Source: Candidatus Polarisedimenticolaceae bacterium (GTDB lineage Bacteria; Pseudomonadota; Gammaproteobacteria; Chromatiales; Chromatiaceae). From it: DNA of 57,091 nucleotides. The DNA lies in contig JAKITT010000009.1 in NCBI GenBank assembly GCA_021647945.1, forward strand, positions 1-57,091, written 5' to 3'. This document shows, piece after piece, positions 1 to 9,311 of this stretch. The notes under the pieces were generated by a model, which was not told the DNA's origin, searched no databases, and was given only the letters and a program-made list of their open reading frames with translations. Position 1 is the first letter of the stretch; every line of letters begins with the position of its first letter. The translations under genes and the position numbers were made by a program.

Positions 1-2
1 CG

Positions 3-113
3 AAGTATCTCGCAAATTATCTTGGGTGGCGCAGAATGTTGGAGCGTTATCAGGAGGGTATAAGCCCTGAGCTATGCCTAATGGAAGCCGTTGGGCGATC
101 CCGCAACAGCTAA
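3..113 (+). pseudogene. C-terminal tail of a probable transposase (partial at window edge)
   Basis: An open frame runs in from the left edge and stops at TAA 111-113, giving 36 residues that begin KYLANYLGWRRMLERY. The basic, aromatic-rich tail resembles the C-terminus of DDE transposases, but too little is visible to name a family. It ends 17 bases before a strong terminator. The upstream part lies outside the window, so whether the gene is intact cannot be judged. Confidence 0.35.
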
Positions 114-129
114 CTACGACATAGCCTAC

Positions 130-170
130 AAAAAGCCGCCCTGTCACATCAGTGACAGGGCGGCTTTTTT
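130..170. terminator. Bidirectional intrinsic terminator
   Basis: A perfect stem with arms GCCGCCCTGTCAC and GTGACAGGGCGGC and loop ATCA is flanked by A5 on the left and T6 on the right. Read either way it ends in a U-tract, so it can serve both the rightward transposase remnant and the leftward arsM. Confidence 0.93.
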
Positions 171-191
171 CTGCGCATTGCCAATATTGGG

Positions 192-1256
192 CTAGCAGCA
201 ACTACCACCATCACTCCGCCCTTCAGTCTGTTTGATATCAAATGGCAGACTCATGCCACAGCCTGGGAAGATGCCGAAATGGTTGTCCCAGCTGCCGTAA
301 AACTCAAAATGTGGTGCAAAACGGCTCTCATTCAACATCCGATAGGTATTACCGCAGACGGCAAAATGACGCCCCTTTTCAATCAGGTGGTGTTTATCCA
401 ACAGGAAGTCCTGTTCGCTATGCGCTATTCCGCCTTTGTAGACCACCGCTTGACCATGATCCTCACAAGCAGGTTCCAGTCCATCCAGCTTGAACAGACG
501 GTAGGTGGCTGAGAAGAAGTTGATATGGCCGATGCGTTCGATAAGCTCTGGATTACCGATCTCCAACGGCCTATCTTCGACCAGACGTGGATCATAGAAG
601 CCACACTGTTTGGCTAGATTGTGGAAGTCATTCCAGTAGAGCGCACCGCTCAAGCACTCACCATAAAGCACAGGATCATCTACCAATGCTGCTGGTATAC
701 GGCGGTCAGCATAGACATCAGAGAAGTAGAGTTCACCGCCGGGCTTCAAAATCCGATGTGCTTCTCGCAATACCGCATTTTTATCAGGGCTCAGGTTGAT
801 GACGCAGTTGGAGATGATGATATCGAAGCTGTTATCTTCAAACCCCAACTCATCCAGACATTCGATGTAGCCTTTTTTGAACTCGACATTTGACACGGCA
901 TAACCAAACTTTTCACGGTGGTATTCGATGTGACGGTTGGCCACAGCCAGTTGCTCATCGGTCATATCGACGCCTACCACTGAACCTGACTCCCCCACCA
1001 GCTGTGAAAGTACATAGCAGTCACGACCAGAGCCACTGCCCAGATCAAGAATACGCATCCCCTCCAGTTTTTGTGGGGCTACCAAGCCACAACCGTAATA
1101 GCGGCTCATCACCTCATCCTGCACTTGTGAAAGCGCTTTTTTCAGATAATTTGGAATTTGAGTGTCGGTGCAGCAGGCATCTGTTTTTAGATCATCACTG
1201 CTCTGCAATACCTTGCCGTAGTACTCTTTTACTGCGTCTTTCATGTTGTGGGCCAC
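192..1256 (-). CDS. arsM: Arsenite S-adenosylmethionine methyltransferase ArsM
   Basis: A 354-aa cytosolic class I methyltransferase predicted to methylate trivalent arsenite stepwise, using SAM and thiols. The SAM site is the DLGSGSGRD motif near residues 71-79, with VGVDMT near 94-99. The As(III)-binding cysteines can be placed: C28/C29 (DACC), C56 (YYGCG), C151 (SNCVIN) and C201 (GECLSG). The spacings C28-C56 (28) and C151-C201 (50) equal those between C44-C72 and C174-C224 of characterised algal ArsM. The protein ends GGSCC, common in bacterial ArsM. It stands alone with no ars repressor or pump nearby, and shares the bidirectional terminator at 130-170. Confidence 0.9.
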   Translation of the reverse strand: MAHNMKDAVKEYYGKVLQSSDDLKTDACCTDTQIPNYLKKALSQVQDEVMSRYYGCGLVAPQKLEGMRILDLGSGSGRDCYVLSQLVGESGSVVGVDMTDEQLAVANRHIEYHREKFGYAVSNVEFKKGYIECLDELGFEDNSFDIIISNCVINLSPDKNAVLREAHRILKPGGELYFSDVYADRRIPAALVDDPVLYGECLSGALYWNDFHNLAKQCGFYDPRLVEDRPLEIGNPELIERIGHINFFSATYRLFKLDGLEPACEDHGQAVVYKGGIAHSEQDFLLDKHHLIEKGRHFAVCGNTYRMLNESRFAPHFEFYGSWDNHFGIFPGCGMSLPFDIKQTEGRSDGGSCC

Positions 1257-1426
1257 CTATTGCCAAATCATTTGCTGATGGTAAATCTTACACGCAAGAA
1301 ACCCCCGATATAAGACCAGCCACCAATACCTTACATTTTAAATCCCTACAACTTCAGGGATTGACCCCTCTCCACGGGGCTATACACTACTAGGCCTCCC
1401 ATTGTTGACAGACTATATAGATCACC

Positions 1427-2026
1427 GTGACCCAAAAGATCAGTTATCAAATTGGCAATAGCCTCTATCTCAGCATCACCGACCGCTGTACATTGGTCTG
1501 CGCTTTTTGCCCAAAAACTTTGGGCAATACCGTCGTACAGGGATATGACCTGTCGATGGATCATCGGCCATCGGTAGAGGAGATCATGGCCTCAATTGAT
1601 GACCCTACTAAGTATGATGAGGTAGTCTTCTGTGGTTATGGCGAACCCACCCTGCGTCTCAATGTGCTATTAGAGGTGGCACAGCAGATCAAGGCCGCGG
1701 GTGGCAAAGTACGTATCAACACCGATGGGCTGGCCAATCTGGTACATAAACGCAACACCCTGCCAGAGATGGCCGGCTGCATCGATGCCCTATCAATATC
1801 AATGAACGCTCAGGACCAAACCACCTATGATTGCCACACACAGCCCACACTTCCCGGTTCATATAATGCAATGTTAGCCTTCCTCGCTGAAGCGCCAAAA
1901 CATATTGCTCAAGTAACAGCCACCGCGCTGGATGGTCTGGAGGGGGTCGATATAGCCGCCTGTGAAAAACTGGCACAGAGGTGTGGTGTACTATTTCGCA
2001 AAAGAACCCTCGGGAGGGTTGGATAG
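1427..2026 (+). CDS. TatD-linked radical SAM protein (TIGR04038-like)
   Basis: A 199-aa radical SAM protein. The cluster motif CTLVCAFC (CxxxCxxC) lies at about residues 21-28 and is followed by FCGYGEPTLR, a glycine-rich SAM-contact segment. Length and the N-terminal SLYLSITDRC pattern match the small radical SAM family usually encoded beside or fused to TatD-type hydrolases; the reaction is unknown. The start is GTG with only a weak Shine-Dalgarno. The TAG stop directly abuts the ATG of the next radical SAM gene, so the two are probably cotranscribed. The only TatD-family gene here lies about 11 kb away on the other strand. Confidence 0.75.
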   Translation: MTQKISYQIGNSLYLSITDRCTLVCAFCPKTLGNTVVQGYDLSMDHRPSVEEIMASIDDPTKYDEVVFCGYGEPTLRLNVLLEVAQQIKAAGGKVRINTDGLANLVHKRNTLPEMAGCIDALSISMNAQDQTTYDCHTQPTLPGSYNAMLAFLAEAPKHIAQVTATALDGLEGVDIAACEKLAQRCGVLFRKRTLGRVG

Positions 2027-2941
2027 ATGGCGCTTTCAGATTACGTCAACACCTTTGGTCAGGCGATGCTGAAACGCTACGGTGAACGTGTACATAAGAT
2101 CTCACTCGATGCCTCATTCACCTGCCCCAACCGTGATGGCAGCAAAGGGGTAGGGGGTTGCACCTTCTGCAACAATGTCTCATTTAGCCCCAACAGCAAA
2201 CAGCCTGCGCCTATCTCTCACCAGATTGCTGCCGGCCGTCGGGTGATTCGTAAACGCACCCGTGCGCAGAAATATATCGCCTACTTTCAGGCCTATACCA
2301 ACACCTATGATGAGACTGCGGCACTCAAAATTCTCTATGATATGGCGATCAATGAGGAGGATGTTATCGGCCTCTCCATCGGGACACGCCCAGACTGTGT
2401 GCGGGATGATGTGCTTGATCTGCTGGTTAGCTACCAGGAGCAGGGGTATGAGGTGTGGCTTGAGCTTGGTCTGCAATCCGCATTTGATGAGTCGCTAAAA
2501 CGGGTCAACCGTGGCCACGGTTTTGCTGAGTATGAGCAGACTCTACTTGCAGCAAGAAAACGGGGCCTACAGGTCTGTACCCATCTTATCGCTGGACTGC
2601 CAGGCGAGACCGGATGGCATGTTAAAGAGAGCCTCAAACGGGTGCTTGATTTGGGGGTTGATGGACTCAAGTTGCATCCGTTGCACGTGGTGAAAAATAC
2701 TGTTTTGGCCAACGAGTGGAAAGAGGGACTCTACCAGCCGATGACCATGCAGGAGTATATCCATATCGCTGCAGACGTGGTTGAACTTACGCCGCCAGAG
2801 GTTATTTTCCATCGCTTAACCGGCACCGCAGCCCCCGATATTTTGGTGGCACCGGAGTGGTGTTCACTAAAATGGCGCGTATTAAATGGAATTGAGGATG
2901 AATTATCGGCCAGAAAAAGGCAAAATCAGCGGGTTGCTTGA
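2027..2941 (+). CDS. YhcC-type radical SAM protein (TIGR01212 family)
   Basis: A 304-aa radical SAM protein. The N-terminus (YGERVHKISLDASFTCPNRDG) and the cysteine set with GGCTFCN around residues 31-49 are typical of the YhcC/TIGR01212 family. The SAM-contact region is GLSIGTRPDCV, and the C-terminus carries the conserved HLIAGLPGET and KLHPLHV blocks. The family's reaction is not established. The gene starts at the base after the preceding stop and ends just before a weak hairpin terminator. Confidence 0.85.
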   Translation: MALSDYVNTFGQAMLKRYGERVHKISLDASFTCPNRDGSKGVGGCTFCNNVSFSPNSKQPAPISHQIAAGRRVIRKRTRAQKYIAYFQAYTNTYDETAALKILYDMAINEEDVIGLSIGTRPDCVRDDVLDLLVSYQEQGYEVWLELGLQSAFDESLKRVNRGHGFAEYEQTLLAARKRGLQVCTHLIAGLPGETGWHVKESLKRVLDLGVDGLKLHPLHVVKNTVLANEWKEGLYQPMTMQEYIHIAADVVELTPPEVIFHRLTGTAAPDILVAPEWCSLKWRVLNGIEDELSARKRQNQRVA

Positions 2942-2971
2942 GGAGCGCTAATTTAATTGCTCCTCATTTTT
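2940..2971 (+). terminator. Weak intrinsic terminator after the yhcC-like gene
   Basis: Arms GAGGAGC (2940-2946) and GCTCCTC (2959-2965) enclose a 12-nt loop and are followed by ATTTTT. The loop is large and the stem short, so termination is probably partial and ubiU may be reached by read-through. Confidence 0.5.
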
Positions 2972-2993
2972 AAAAAATGCAGGAGTAGTCAAC

Positions 2994-3989
2994 GTGGAAT
3001 TAGTCTGTCCGGCGGGTAATCTGCCCTCTCTCAAAGCCGCCATAGATAATGGTGCCGATGCGGTCTACATGGGGCTGCGTGATGATACCAATGCCCGCCA
3101 CTTTCCTGGCCTTAATTTTAATCTCAAGCGCGCTATACAAGGGGTCGAATATGCCCGTTCGCGTGGCAAGAAAGTCTTTATGGCGATCAACACCTTCCCA
3201 CAGGCCAGTGGCTGGGAGCGTTGGAAATCAGCCGTTGATACCGCTGCTGAGCTAGGTGTCGATGCACTCATCGGTGCTGATATCGGTGTGCTCGACTACG
3301 CCGCCAACCGCTGGCCCGATCTGCCGCTGCACCTCTCGGTGCAAGCATCCAGCACCAATTATGAAGCGTTGAAGTTCTACCATAGTAACTTTGGTATCCG
3401 TCGCGCTGTTCTGCCGCGTGTACTATCACTGCCTCAAGTGCAGCATGTGGTAGAGAACTCTCCTGTTGAGATCGAGGTATTCGGTTTTGGCAGCCTCTGT
3501 GTCATGGTTGAGGGGCGATGTATCCTCTCCTCCTACGCTGCCGGTGAATCACCTAACACCTGTGGTGCCTGCTCCCCAGCAGAGCATGTGACATGGAAAG
3601 AGACCCCCAATGGTATGGAGTCTCGTCTTGGTGGCGTATTGACAGATCGCTATGAAAAGGGCGAGCAGGCAGGTTACCCCACTATCTGTAAGGGGCGTTT
3701 TGAGGTTGAAGGTAACACCTACTACGCCATCGAAGAGCCAACCTCGCTCAATACATTGGCCATTCTGCCTGATCTCATGAAGGCGGGTGTCTGTGCTATC
3801 AAAATTGAAGGGCGTCAACGCAGTCCAGCCTACGTTTCACAAGTTGCACGCATCTGGCGTGCCGCTATCGATATGTGTACGCGTGATCCAGATAACTACC
3901 AAGTGCAGGATGAGTGGAATGTTGAGCTAGGTAAGGTCTCAGAAGGGGCGCAGACCACATTGGGGCCCTACCACCGTCCTTGGCAGTAG
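2994..3989 (+). CDS. ubiU: Ubiquinone hydroxylation protein UbiU (peptidase U32 family)
   Basis: A 331-aa U32-family protein. In E. coli UbiU pairs with UbiV and UbiT for O2-independent ubiquinone synthesis and carries a [4Fe-4S] cluster. The ligand cysteines here fall at C169, C176, C193 and C232, the positions known in E. coli UbiU. The start is GTG with CAGGAG upstream. The N-terminal MELVCPAGNLPSLKAAIDNGAD is diagnostic of the family. UbiV is not adjacent, since the next gene is rimP, so the partner must be elsewhere if the pathway is complete. It fits an organism that makes quinone under low oxygen. Confidence 0.88.
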   Translation: MELVCPAGNLPSLKAAIDNGADAVYMGLRDDTNARHFPGLNFNLKRAIQGVEYARSRGKKVFMAINTFPQASGWERWKSAVDTAAELGVDALIGADIGVLDYAANRWPDLPLHLSVQASSTNYEALKFYHSNFGIRRAVLPRVLSLPQVQHVVENSPVEIEVFGFGSLCVMVEGRCILSSYAAGESPNTCGACSPAEHVTWKETPNGMESRLGGVLTDRYEKGEQAGYPTICKGRFEVEGNTYYAIEEPTSLNTLAILPDLMKAGVCAIKIEGRQRSPAYVSQVARIWRAAIDMCTRDPDNYQVQDEWNVELGKVSEGAQTTLGPYHRPWQ

Positions 3990-4095
3990 TGTTCTCTTCT
4001 GGCGTCTGTTCGCCAGATTAAACAACACTGTTAGACAGTGGGGATGTGCGGTTTAAAGAGGCTAAGAGTGATTGGTATGGCATCGCTTTCCAGCT

Positions 4096-4124
4096 GTTGA
4101 AATAAGCAGCCGGGTACTGGTATA
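4096..4124 (+). promoter_or_regulatory. Sigma-70-like promoter of a short transcript upstream of rimP
   Basis: TTGAAA, an 18-base spacer and a perfect TATAAT stand upstream of a region with no open frame. Transcription would begin near 4131 and meet an intrinsic terminator ending at 4270. Confidence 0.65.
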
Positions 4125-4130
4125 ATCCGC

Positions 4131-4270
4131 CACCTTGGACGGACGGACTCCCTCAGAATTACTGATAGTAACGTTCTTAGCGGGTGGATCTACTCTATTA
4201 GAGCAACTAGCAGAGATTTCTGTCGGGTTCGTTGATAAATAAAAAAAGCCCCGTTTTACGGGGTTTTTTT
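4131..4270 (+). ncRNA. Candidate small RNA or attenuated leader of the rimP-nusA operon
   Basis: About 140 bases lie between a clear promoter and a strong terminator (GCCCCG/CGGGG stem, T7 tract). No credible open frame is present. Local hairpins are visible: TTACT/AGTAA, CTCT/AGAG and CAGA/TCTG. In E. coli this position, ahead of rimP-nusA-infB, is taken by tRNA-fMet (metY); no intact tRNA can be folded here. It could be an independent sRNA or an operon leader whose terminator is read through. Function is unknown. Confidence 0.45.
4241..4270 (+). terminator. Intrinsic terminator of the pre-rimP transcript
   Basis: A7, then GCCCCG, loop TTTTA, CGGGG and T7. It is symmetric enough to work on both strands. 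Confidence 0.88.
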
Positions 4271-4331
4271 GTACCTGAGTCTAGATGTTGACCAGGAAAA
4301 TTCTTATGTCTCGGTTCTATTACGAGATTTG

Positions 4332-4358
4332 TGAATGGGCCATTGGCCCATTTTTTGT
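4332..4358 (+). terminator. Second terminator-like hairpin directly upstream of rimP
   Basis: Arms AATGGGCC and GGCCCATT, loop ATT, then TTTTTG, ending four bases before the rimP Shine-Dalgarno GGAAG. With the hairpin at 4241-4270 it forms a tandem terminator array in front of the nusA operon. This is consistent with NusA-dependent autoregulation as known for E. coli, though not shown here. Confidence 0.7.
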
Positions 4359-4371
4359 TTGTGGAAGAACT

Positions 4372-4827
4372 ATGCGATCACTGCCAGAGGCTCTTGAAGA
4401 ACTCATTCGCCAGCCCGTTGAGATGCTGGGCTATGAACTTGTCGGTATTGAACTGACAGATCAGGGGCACGGCAAGCTATTACGCATCTACATCGACAAA
4501 GAGGGCGGGATCGTTGTCAATGATTGCTCTTCCGTAAGCCACCAAGTGAGTGGTGTCCTTGAGGTTGAGGATCCGATCAGAGGTAACTATTTTCTCGAAG
4601 TATCATCTCCGGGAGTTGATAGGCCTCTATTTTATATTGAACATTACCAAAAATTTTGCGGGAAAAAGGTGAAGATTAAAATGGCGTCCCCTTTCAACGG
4701 AAGAAGAAAGTTCACTGGTCAGCTTGTTGCTGTTGAGGGTGAAATAATTCTGCTTGAAGAGGATGGCACTGATTATGAAATACCTTTCAACCTGATTGAT
4801 TCAGCACGGCTCGTTGTTGAGTTCTGA
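4372..4827 (+). CDS. rimP: Ribosome maturation factor RimP
   Basis: About 151 aa from ATG 4372. RimP assists 30S subunit maturation in the cytoplasm. Diagnostic blocks are LGYELVGIEL, LRIYIDKEGGI, DCSSVSHQVS and LEVSSPGVDRPL. The frame is open back to ATG 4285, but that extension overlaps the hairpin at 4332-4358. ATG 4372, with GGAAG a few bases upstream, aligns with the E. coli N-terminus, so I prefer it. It is the first gene of the nusA-infB operon. Confidence 0.92.
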   Translation: MRSLPEALEELIRQPVEMLGYELVGIELTDQGHGKLLRIYIDKEGGIVVNDCSSVSHQVSGVLEVEDPIRGNYFLEVSSPGVDRPLFYIEHYQKFCGKKVKIKMASPFNGRRKFTGQLVAVEGEIILLEEDGTDYEIPFNLIDSARLVVEF

Positions 4828-4845
4828 CTTTAGAGGAGTAGCTGC

Positions 4846-6336
4846 ATGAACAAAGAGATATTACTTGTTGTCGACACCGTCTCGAATGAGAAAGATGTGG
4901 ATAAAAGTGTCATCTTTGAGGCCATCGAAGCAGCCTTGGCCACAGCCACAAAGAAAAATTATAGCGAAGAAGTTGATATCAGAGTCTCCATTGACCGTGA
5001 CAACGGTGCCTATGAGACATTTCGACGTTGGTTGATTGTCTCCAAAGAGGATATTGAGTTTCCAGAGAATCAGACGCTGATTGAGGATGCACTGGAAGAT
5101 GATCCCGATGCGGTGCTGGGTGAGTATGTTGAAGAGCCGATTGACTCCGTTGCCTTTGGTCGCATTGCCGCACAAACCGCCAAACAGGTTATTGTGCAAA
5201 AGGTAAGAGAGGCTGAGCGCGGAAAGGTGGTCGAAGCCTTCAAGGAGAGAGAGGGTGAGCTGATCACGGGTGTGGTGAAGCGTGTCGAGCGTGGCAATGT
5301 GACACTCGATCTGGGCGGTCTTGCCGAGGCCTTCATCTCGCGTGAAGATATGATTCCAAGAGAGTCAGTTAGAGTAGGTGACCGTGTTCGAGGTTACCTC
5401 TATGAAGTGCGTGCAGAGCCGCGTGGCCCACAGCTATTTGTTAGTCGTACCTGCCCTGAGTTACTGATCGAGCTGTTTAAGCTTGAGGTTCCAGAGGTGG
5501 GTGAAGGGCTGATTGATATATTGGGTTCCGCGCGTGATCCTGGCATGCGGGCAAAAATTGCAGTGCGGAGTAACGATCAACGTATCGATCCCGTGGGGGC
5601 TTGCGTCGGTATGCGTGGTTCACGTGTACAGGCGGTATCGAATGAACTTAATGGTGAGCGCGTCGACATCATTCTCTGGAATGACACGCCTGCGCAGTAC
5701 ATCATTAACGCCATGTCGCCTGCGGATGTGCAATCGATCGTTGTCGACGAAGATACCCATAGTATGGATGTCGCCGTGAGTGAGGAGAATCTCTCACAAG
5801 CGATCGGTCGTGGTGGACAAAATGTAAGATTGGCCAGCCAGCTGACCGGTTGGGAACTCAACGTGATGAATGAAGATCAGGCTGCCGAGAAGGGCGAGCA
5901 GGAGGCGAAACGTTTTGTTGAGGGTTTTATGGACCAGCTGGATGTCGATGAAGATGTCGCCTCTATTTTGGTGCAAGAGGGTTTTACCACGCTCGAAGAG
6001 ATCGCTTATGTGCCTATCGCTGAGATGATGGCGATCGAAGAGTTTGATGAAGACCTTGTCGAAGAGCTGAGAAATCGTTCCAAAGATGTTCTGCTGACCA
6101 AAGCCATCGCGACAGAAGAGGGGCTCAGTGATATAAAACCTGCTGCTGATCTGCTTGATATGAAGGGGATGGATGAAAACCTGGCGTTTACTCTGGCATC
6201 AAAAGGGGTGATCACTATGGAAGACCTCGCTGAGCAGTCGACAGACGAGTTGATGGAAATTGGCGGGATGGATGAAACACGTGCGGGTGAATTAATCATG
6301 GAAGCACGTGCTCCTTGGTTCGCAGAAGAGCAGTAA
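4846..6336 (+). CDS. nusA: Transcription termination/antitermination factor NusA
   Basis: A 496-aa RNA polymerase-binding factor that controls pausing, termination and antitermination. Visible domains: N-terminal RNAP-binding domain (1-130), S1 domain (about 137-200, [18 protein letters not shown]), two KH domains (about 230-345, with [13 protein letters not shown] and [12 protein letters not shown]), and two acidic C-terminal repeats (about 365-425 and 440-490). This is the long gammaproteobacterial form. An AGAGGAG Shine-Dalgarno precedes the ATG. It lies between rimP and infB as in E. coli. Confidence 0.97.
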   Translation: MNKEILLVVDTVSNEKDVDKSVIFEAIEAALATATKKNYSEEVDIRVSIDRDNGAYETFRRWLIVSKEDIEFPENQTLIEDALEDDPDAVLGEYVEEPIDSVAFGRIAAQTAKQVIVQKVREAERGKVVEAFKEREGELITGVVKRVERGNVTLDLGGLAEAFISREDMIPRESVRVGDRVRGYLYEVRAEPRGPQLFVSRTCPELLIELFKLEVPEVGEGLIDILGSARDPGMRAKIAVRSNDQRIDPVGACVGMRGSRVQAVSNELNGERVDIILWNDTPAQYIINAMSPADVQSIVVDEDTHSMDVAVSEENLSQAIGRGGQNVRLASQLTGWELNVMNEDQAAEKGEQEAKRFVEGFMDQLDVDEDVASILVQEGFTTLEEIAYVPIAEMMAIEEFDEDLVEELRNRSKDVLLTKAIATEEGLSDIKPAADLLDMKGMDENLAFTLASKGVITMEDLAEQSTDELMEIGGMDETRAGELIMEARAPWFAEEQ

Positions 6337-6352
6337 TCGGGAGTTATAACAG

Positions 6353-8929
6353 ATGAGTAATGTAACAGTTAAAGAGCTTGCAGAGATGGTGGGGACGCCG
6401 GTTGATCGTCTACTTAGCCAAATTGCAGATGCTGGAATAAAAGTAAATGATTCAAATAGCGTCATCAGTGATGATGAGAAGAGCCAACTGCTTAGCTATC
6501 TGCGTAAAAGCCATGGTAAAACAGAGTCGGTCGATACTGCTGCACCGAAGAAAATAACACTTCGTCGCAAATCAGTGACTGAATTGCGTCAACCGACTGC
6601 TTCAAGCCGTGCTACAGGGCGAGCGCCATCTGGACATGGCAAAACCGTCAGCGTTGAAGTGCGTCGGAAACGTACCTACGTTAAACGTGATGCGGTGACT
6701 GAAGATGATAGTGACGCTATCAAAGCAGAAGCCGAAAAAGCGCAAAAGGCACTCGACGAACAGGCAGCCCAGAAGCGAGAAGTAGAGGCAGAAAGCGAAG
6801 CACGTAAGGCTGCTGAAGCTGCTCGTCGAAAGGCTGAGACAGCCGAAGAGGATGAACTTAAGCGTAAAGCTGATGAGCTTCGTTTACAGCAAGAGGAAGA
6901 GACGCGTAAGCAGGAAAAAGAGCAAGCGCTGGAAGTTGCAAAACAGCAGGTTGTGCAGCAAAAAGAGGAGCATGCTGCTAAAAAGTCACCTCGTAAAGAG
7001 ACTGATAACAAACAACCTACTAAGAGCCGTGCGGCTAAGAGCGGTGGTCGAAAAGAGCTGCATGTTGCTGCAGGTACGCGTGGCCGTCGTAAGAAGAAAG
7101 TCACCAAGCGTCGTTCAGGTTCTGTCTCTCAGGCTTCAGATGCCGAGCACGCTTTTGTAAGGCCAACAGCGCCTGTTGTTAAAGAGGTGAGTGTTCCTGA
7201 AGATATTACTGTTGGCGATTTAGCACAGCGGATGTCCGTTAAGGCTGCTGATGTGATTCGCGAGCTGATGAAGATGGGTTCGATGGCGACAATCAACCAA
7301 TCACTTGATCAAGACACCGCGATGTTGTTGGTTGAAGAGATGGGCCACAAGGCGATTGTTGCTAAAGATGAGACGGTTGAAGATGAGGTACTCAACTTCG
7401 ATGAGGAGGTGGGTAAAAAAGTGGCTCGTCCCCCTGTCGTCACCATTATGGGGCATGTTGATCACGGCAAAACCTCACTGCTTGATCATATCCGCAAAAC
7501 CCGTGTGGCTGCGGGTGAGGCGGGCGGTATTACCCAGCATATTGGTGCTTACCATGTCGAGACCAATAACGGTACGATCAGTTTTCTAGATACGCCAGGA
7601 CATGCCGCGTTTACCGCGATGCGTGCACGTGGCGCGAAAGTCACTGATATCGTTATTCTGGTTGTTGCTGCTGATGATGGGGTGAAGCCACAAACCATCG
7701 AGGCGATTCAACATGCACGCGCTGCTGAGGTGCCACTCATTATTGCGATCAATAAGATTGATAAGGAGGAGGCGCAGCCAGACCGTGTGATACAGGAGCT
7801 TACACAGTATGAAGTGGTCCCAGAGGATTGGGGTGGCGATACCATGTTCGTCAATGTTTCTGCAAAAACGGGCGAGGGCATTGATCAACTGCTGGATACC
7901 ATCTCGCTACAAGCAGAAGTGCTTGAGTTGGTCGCCGTTGAAGATGGTATGGCACGAGGATCTATCGTCGAATCCAGTCTGGATAAAGGTCGCGGCCCCG
8001 TCGCCACCGTGTTGGTTCGCTCGGGTACGTTGAAGCGTGGTGATGTGATCGTTAGTGGTAAGGAGTTTGGCCGAGTTCGTGCGTTGTTTGATGAGTCGGG
8101 CAAACAGGTTAAGAGTGCTGGCCCCTCAATTCCTGTTGTTGTACTTGGTCTATCTGGTGTGCCAGATGCGGGTGATGACATGATGGTGGTCAGTGATGAG
8201 AAGCAGGCGCGTGAAGTGGCAACACTGCGTGTCGATCGTCATCGTGATAGCCGATTTGCCGAACAGAAAGCGACTAAGCTGGATGAGTTTTTCTCCAATA
8301 TGACGGCCGGCGATGTACAGACGCTGAATATCATTATCAAAGCGGATGTTCAGGGCAGTGTTGAAGCGTTGCGTGAATCACTGACGAAGAACTCCACTGA
8401 TGAGGTCAAAGTACGCATTGTAGCCTCTGGTGTAGGCGGTATAACCGAGTCAGACGCCCATTTGGCGGTCACTTCAGAAGCGATTGTGATTGGCTTTAAT
8501 GTGCGTGCTGATTCAGGTGCACGTCGAATTTTAGAAGATAAAGGGATTGACCTACGCTACTACAGCATCATCTATGAAGTGATTGATGATGTAAGAAGCG
8601 CCATGAGCGGTATGCTCTCACCAGAGATTCGTGAAGAGATTGTCGGTCTTGCCGAGGTACGTGATGTCTTTCGCTCATCCAAATTGGGTGCGGTTGCCGG
8701 TTGTATGGTTCTCGAGGGTAGCGTTAAACGCAACAATCCAATCCGCGTGCTACGTGACAATGTGGTGGTCTTCGAAGGTGTACTGGAGTCGCTACGTCGT
8801 CATAGAGATGATGTCGCTGAAGTTAAGGTGGGTACTGAGTGTGGTATCGCAGTGAAGAGTTACAATGATGTCAAACCGGGTGATCAGATCGAAGTCTTCG
8901 AACGGACCGAGGTCGCACGCGAAATCTGA
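6353..8929 (+). CDS. infB: Translation initiation factor IF-2
   Basis: An 858-aa GTPase that brings fMet-tRNA to the 30S subunit and promotes subunit joining. There is an IF2_N module near residues 1-50, a long Lys/Glu/Ala-rich charged linker (about 120-260), and a second IF2_N module near 280. The G domain has the P-loop GHVDHGKT, the G3 motif DTPGHAAF and the NKID motif, followed by domains II-IV. Length is close to the E. coli long form. The stop overlaps the rbfA start by one base (TGATG), implying translational coupling. Confidence 0.97.
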   Translation: MSNVTVKELAEMVGTPVDRLLSQIADAGIKVNDSNSVISDDEKSQLLSYLRKSHGKTESVDTAAPKKITLRRKSVTELRQPTASSRATGRAPSGHGKTVSVEVRRKRTYVKRDAVTEDDSDAIKAEAEKAQKALDEQAAQKREVEAESEARKAAEAARRKAETAEEDELKRKADELRLQQEEETRKQEKEQALEVAKQQVVQQKEEHAAKKSPRKETDNKQPTKSRAAKSGGRKELHVAAGTRGRRKKKVTKRRSGSVSQASDAEHAFVRPTAPVVKEVSVPEDITVGDLAQRMSVKAADVIRELMKMGSMATINQSLDQDTAMLLVEEMGHKAIVAKDETVEDEVLNFDEEVGKKVARPPVVTIMGHVDHGKTSLLDHIRKTRVAAGEAGGITQHIGAYHVETNNGTISFLDTPGHAAFTAMRARGAKVTDIVILVVAADDGVKPQTIEAIQHARAAEVPLIIAINKIDKEEAQPDRVIQELTQYEVVPEDWGGDTMFVNVSAKTGEGIDQLLDTISLQAEVLELVAVEDGMARGSIVESSLDKGRGPVATVLVRSGTLKRGDVIVSGKEFGRVRALFDESGKQVKSAGPSIPVVVLGLSGVPDAGDDMMVVSDEKQAREVATLRVDRHRDSRFAEQKATKLDEFFSNMTAGDVQTLNIIIKADVQGSVEALRESLTKNSTDEVKVRIVASGVGGITESDAHLAVTSEAIVIGFNVRADSGARRILEDKGIDLRYYSIIYEVIDDVRSAMSGMLSPEIREEIVGLAEVRDVFRSSKLGAVAGCMVLEGSVKRNNPIRVLRDNVVVFEGVLESLRRHRDDVAEVKVGTECGIAVKSYNDVKPGDQIEVFERTEVAREI

Positions 8930-9309
8930 TGCATCAAGACTTTAGTAGGACTGACCGGATCGGACAGCAGATCCAACGCGAACTGGCCGCATTGGTACGT
9001 GATGAGCTGAAAGATCCGCGTCTTGGTATGGTGACGATTCAGGCTGTAAAAGTGGTCAGAGATCTCTCTCATGCCAAGGTCTACTTCACCATCCTGAACC
9101 AGGAGGGTGACCGCGCAGAGAGTACCAAGCTGCTGAAGGTAGCTTCTGGTTTTTTGCGCAAAATGCTCGGTCAGCGGATGAAGCTGCGTACCGTTCCACA
9201 GCTCAATTTTGTCTATGACGACTCTATTGAGTATGGTGCGCATCTCTCATCGTTGATTGAAAAAGCAGTGAGCTCCGATGCCAATGCTAAAGATGAAGAC
9301 GAGCAGTAG
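8929..9309 (+). CDS. rbfA: Ribosome-binding factor A
   Basis: A 126-aa KH-like 30S assembly factor. The N-terminal RTDRIGQQIQRELAALVRDE and the central DPRLGMVTIQAVKVVRDLS are typical. Its ATG shares a base with the infB stop, and truB starts 2 bases after its own stop, so it is embedded in the operon. The length is usual for the family. Confidence 0.95.
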   Translation: MHQDFSRTDRIGQQIQRELAALVRDELKDPRLGMVTIQAVKVVRDLSHAKVYFTILNQEGDRAESTKLLKVASGFLRKMLGQRMKLRTVPQLNFVYDDSIEYGAHLSSLIEKAVSSDANAKDEDEQ

Positions 9310-9311
9310 TT

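Noticed and set aside
4165-4240. Possible degenerate tRNA-fMet upstream of rimP (GCGGGTGG and GGGTTCG segments)
   Set aside because: The acceptor, anticodon and T arms do not pair. The resemblance is limited to a few short words, so a tRNA cannot be supported.
6676-7107. Long antisense frame opposite the infB linker (Ser/Ala/Cys-rich)
   Set aside because: It is a shadow of the repetitive Lys/Glu/Ala codons of the IF-2 linker and has no start signal.
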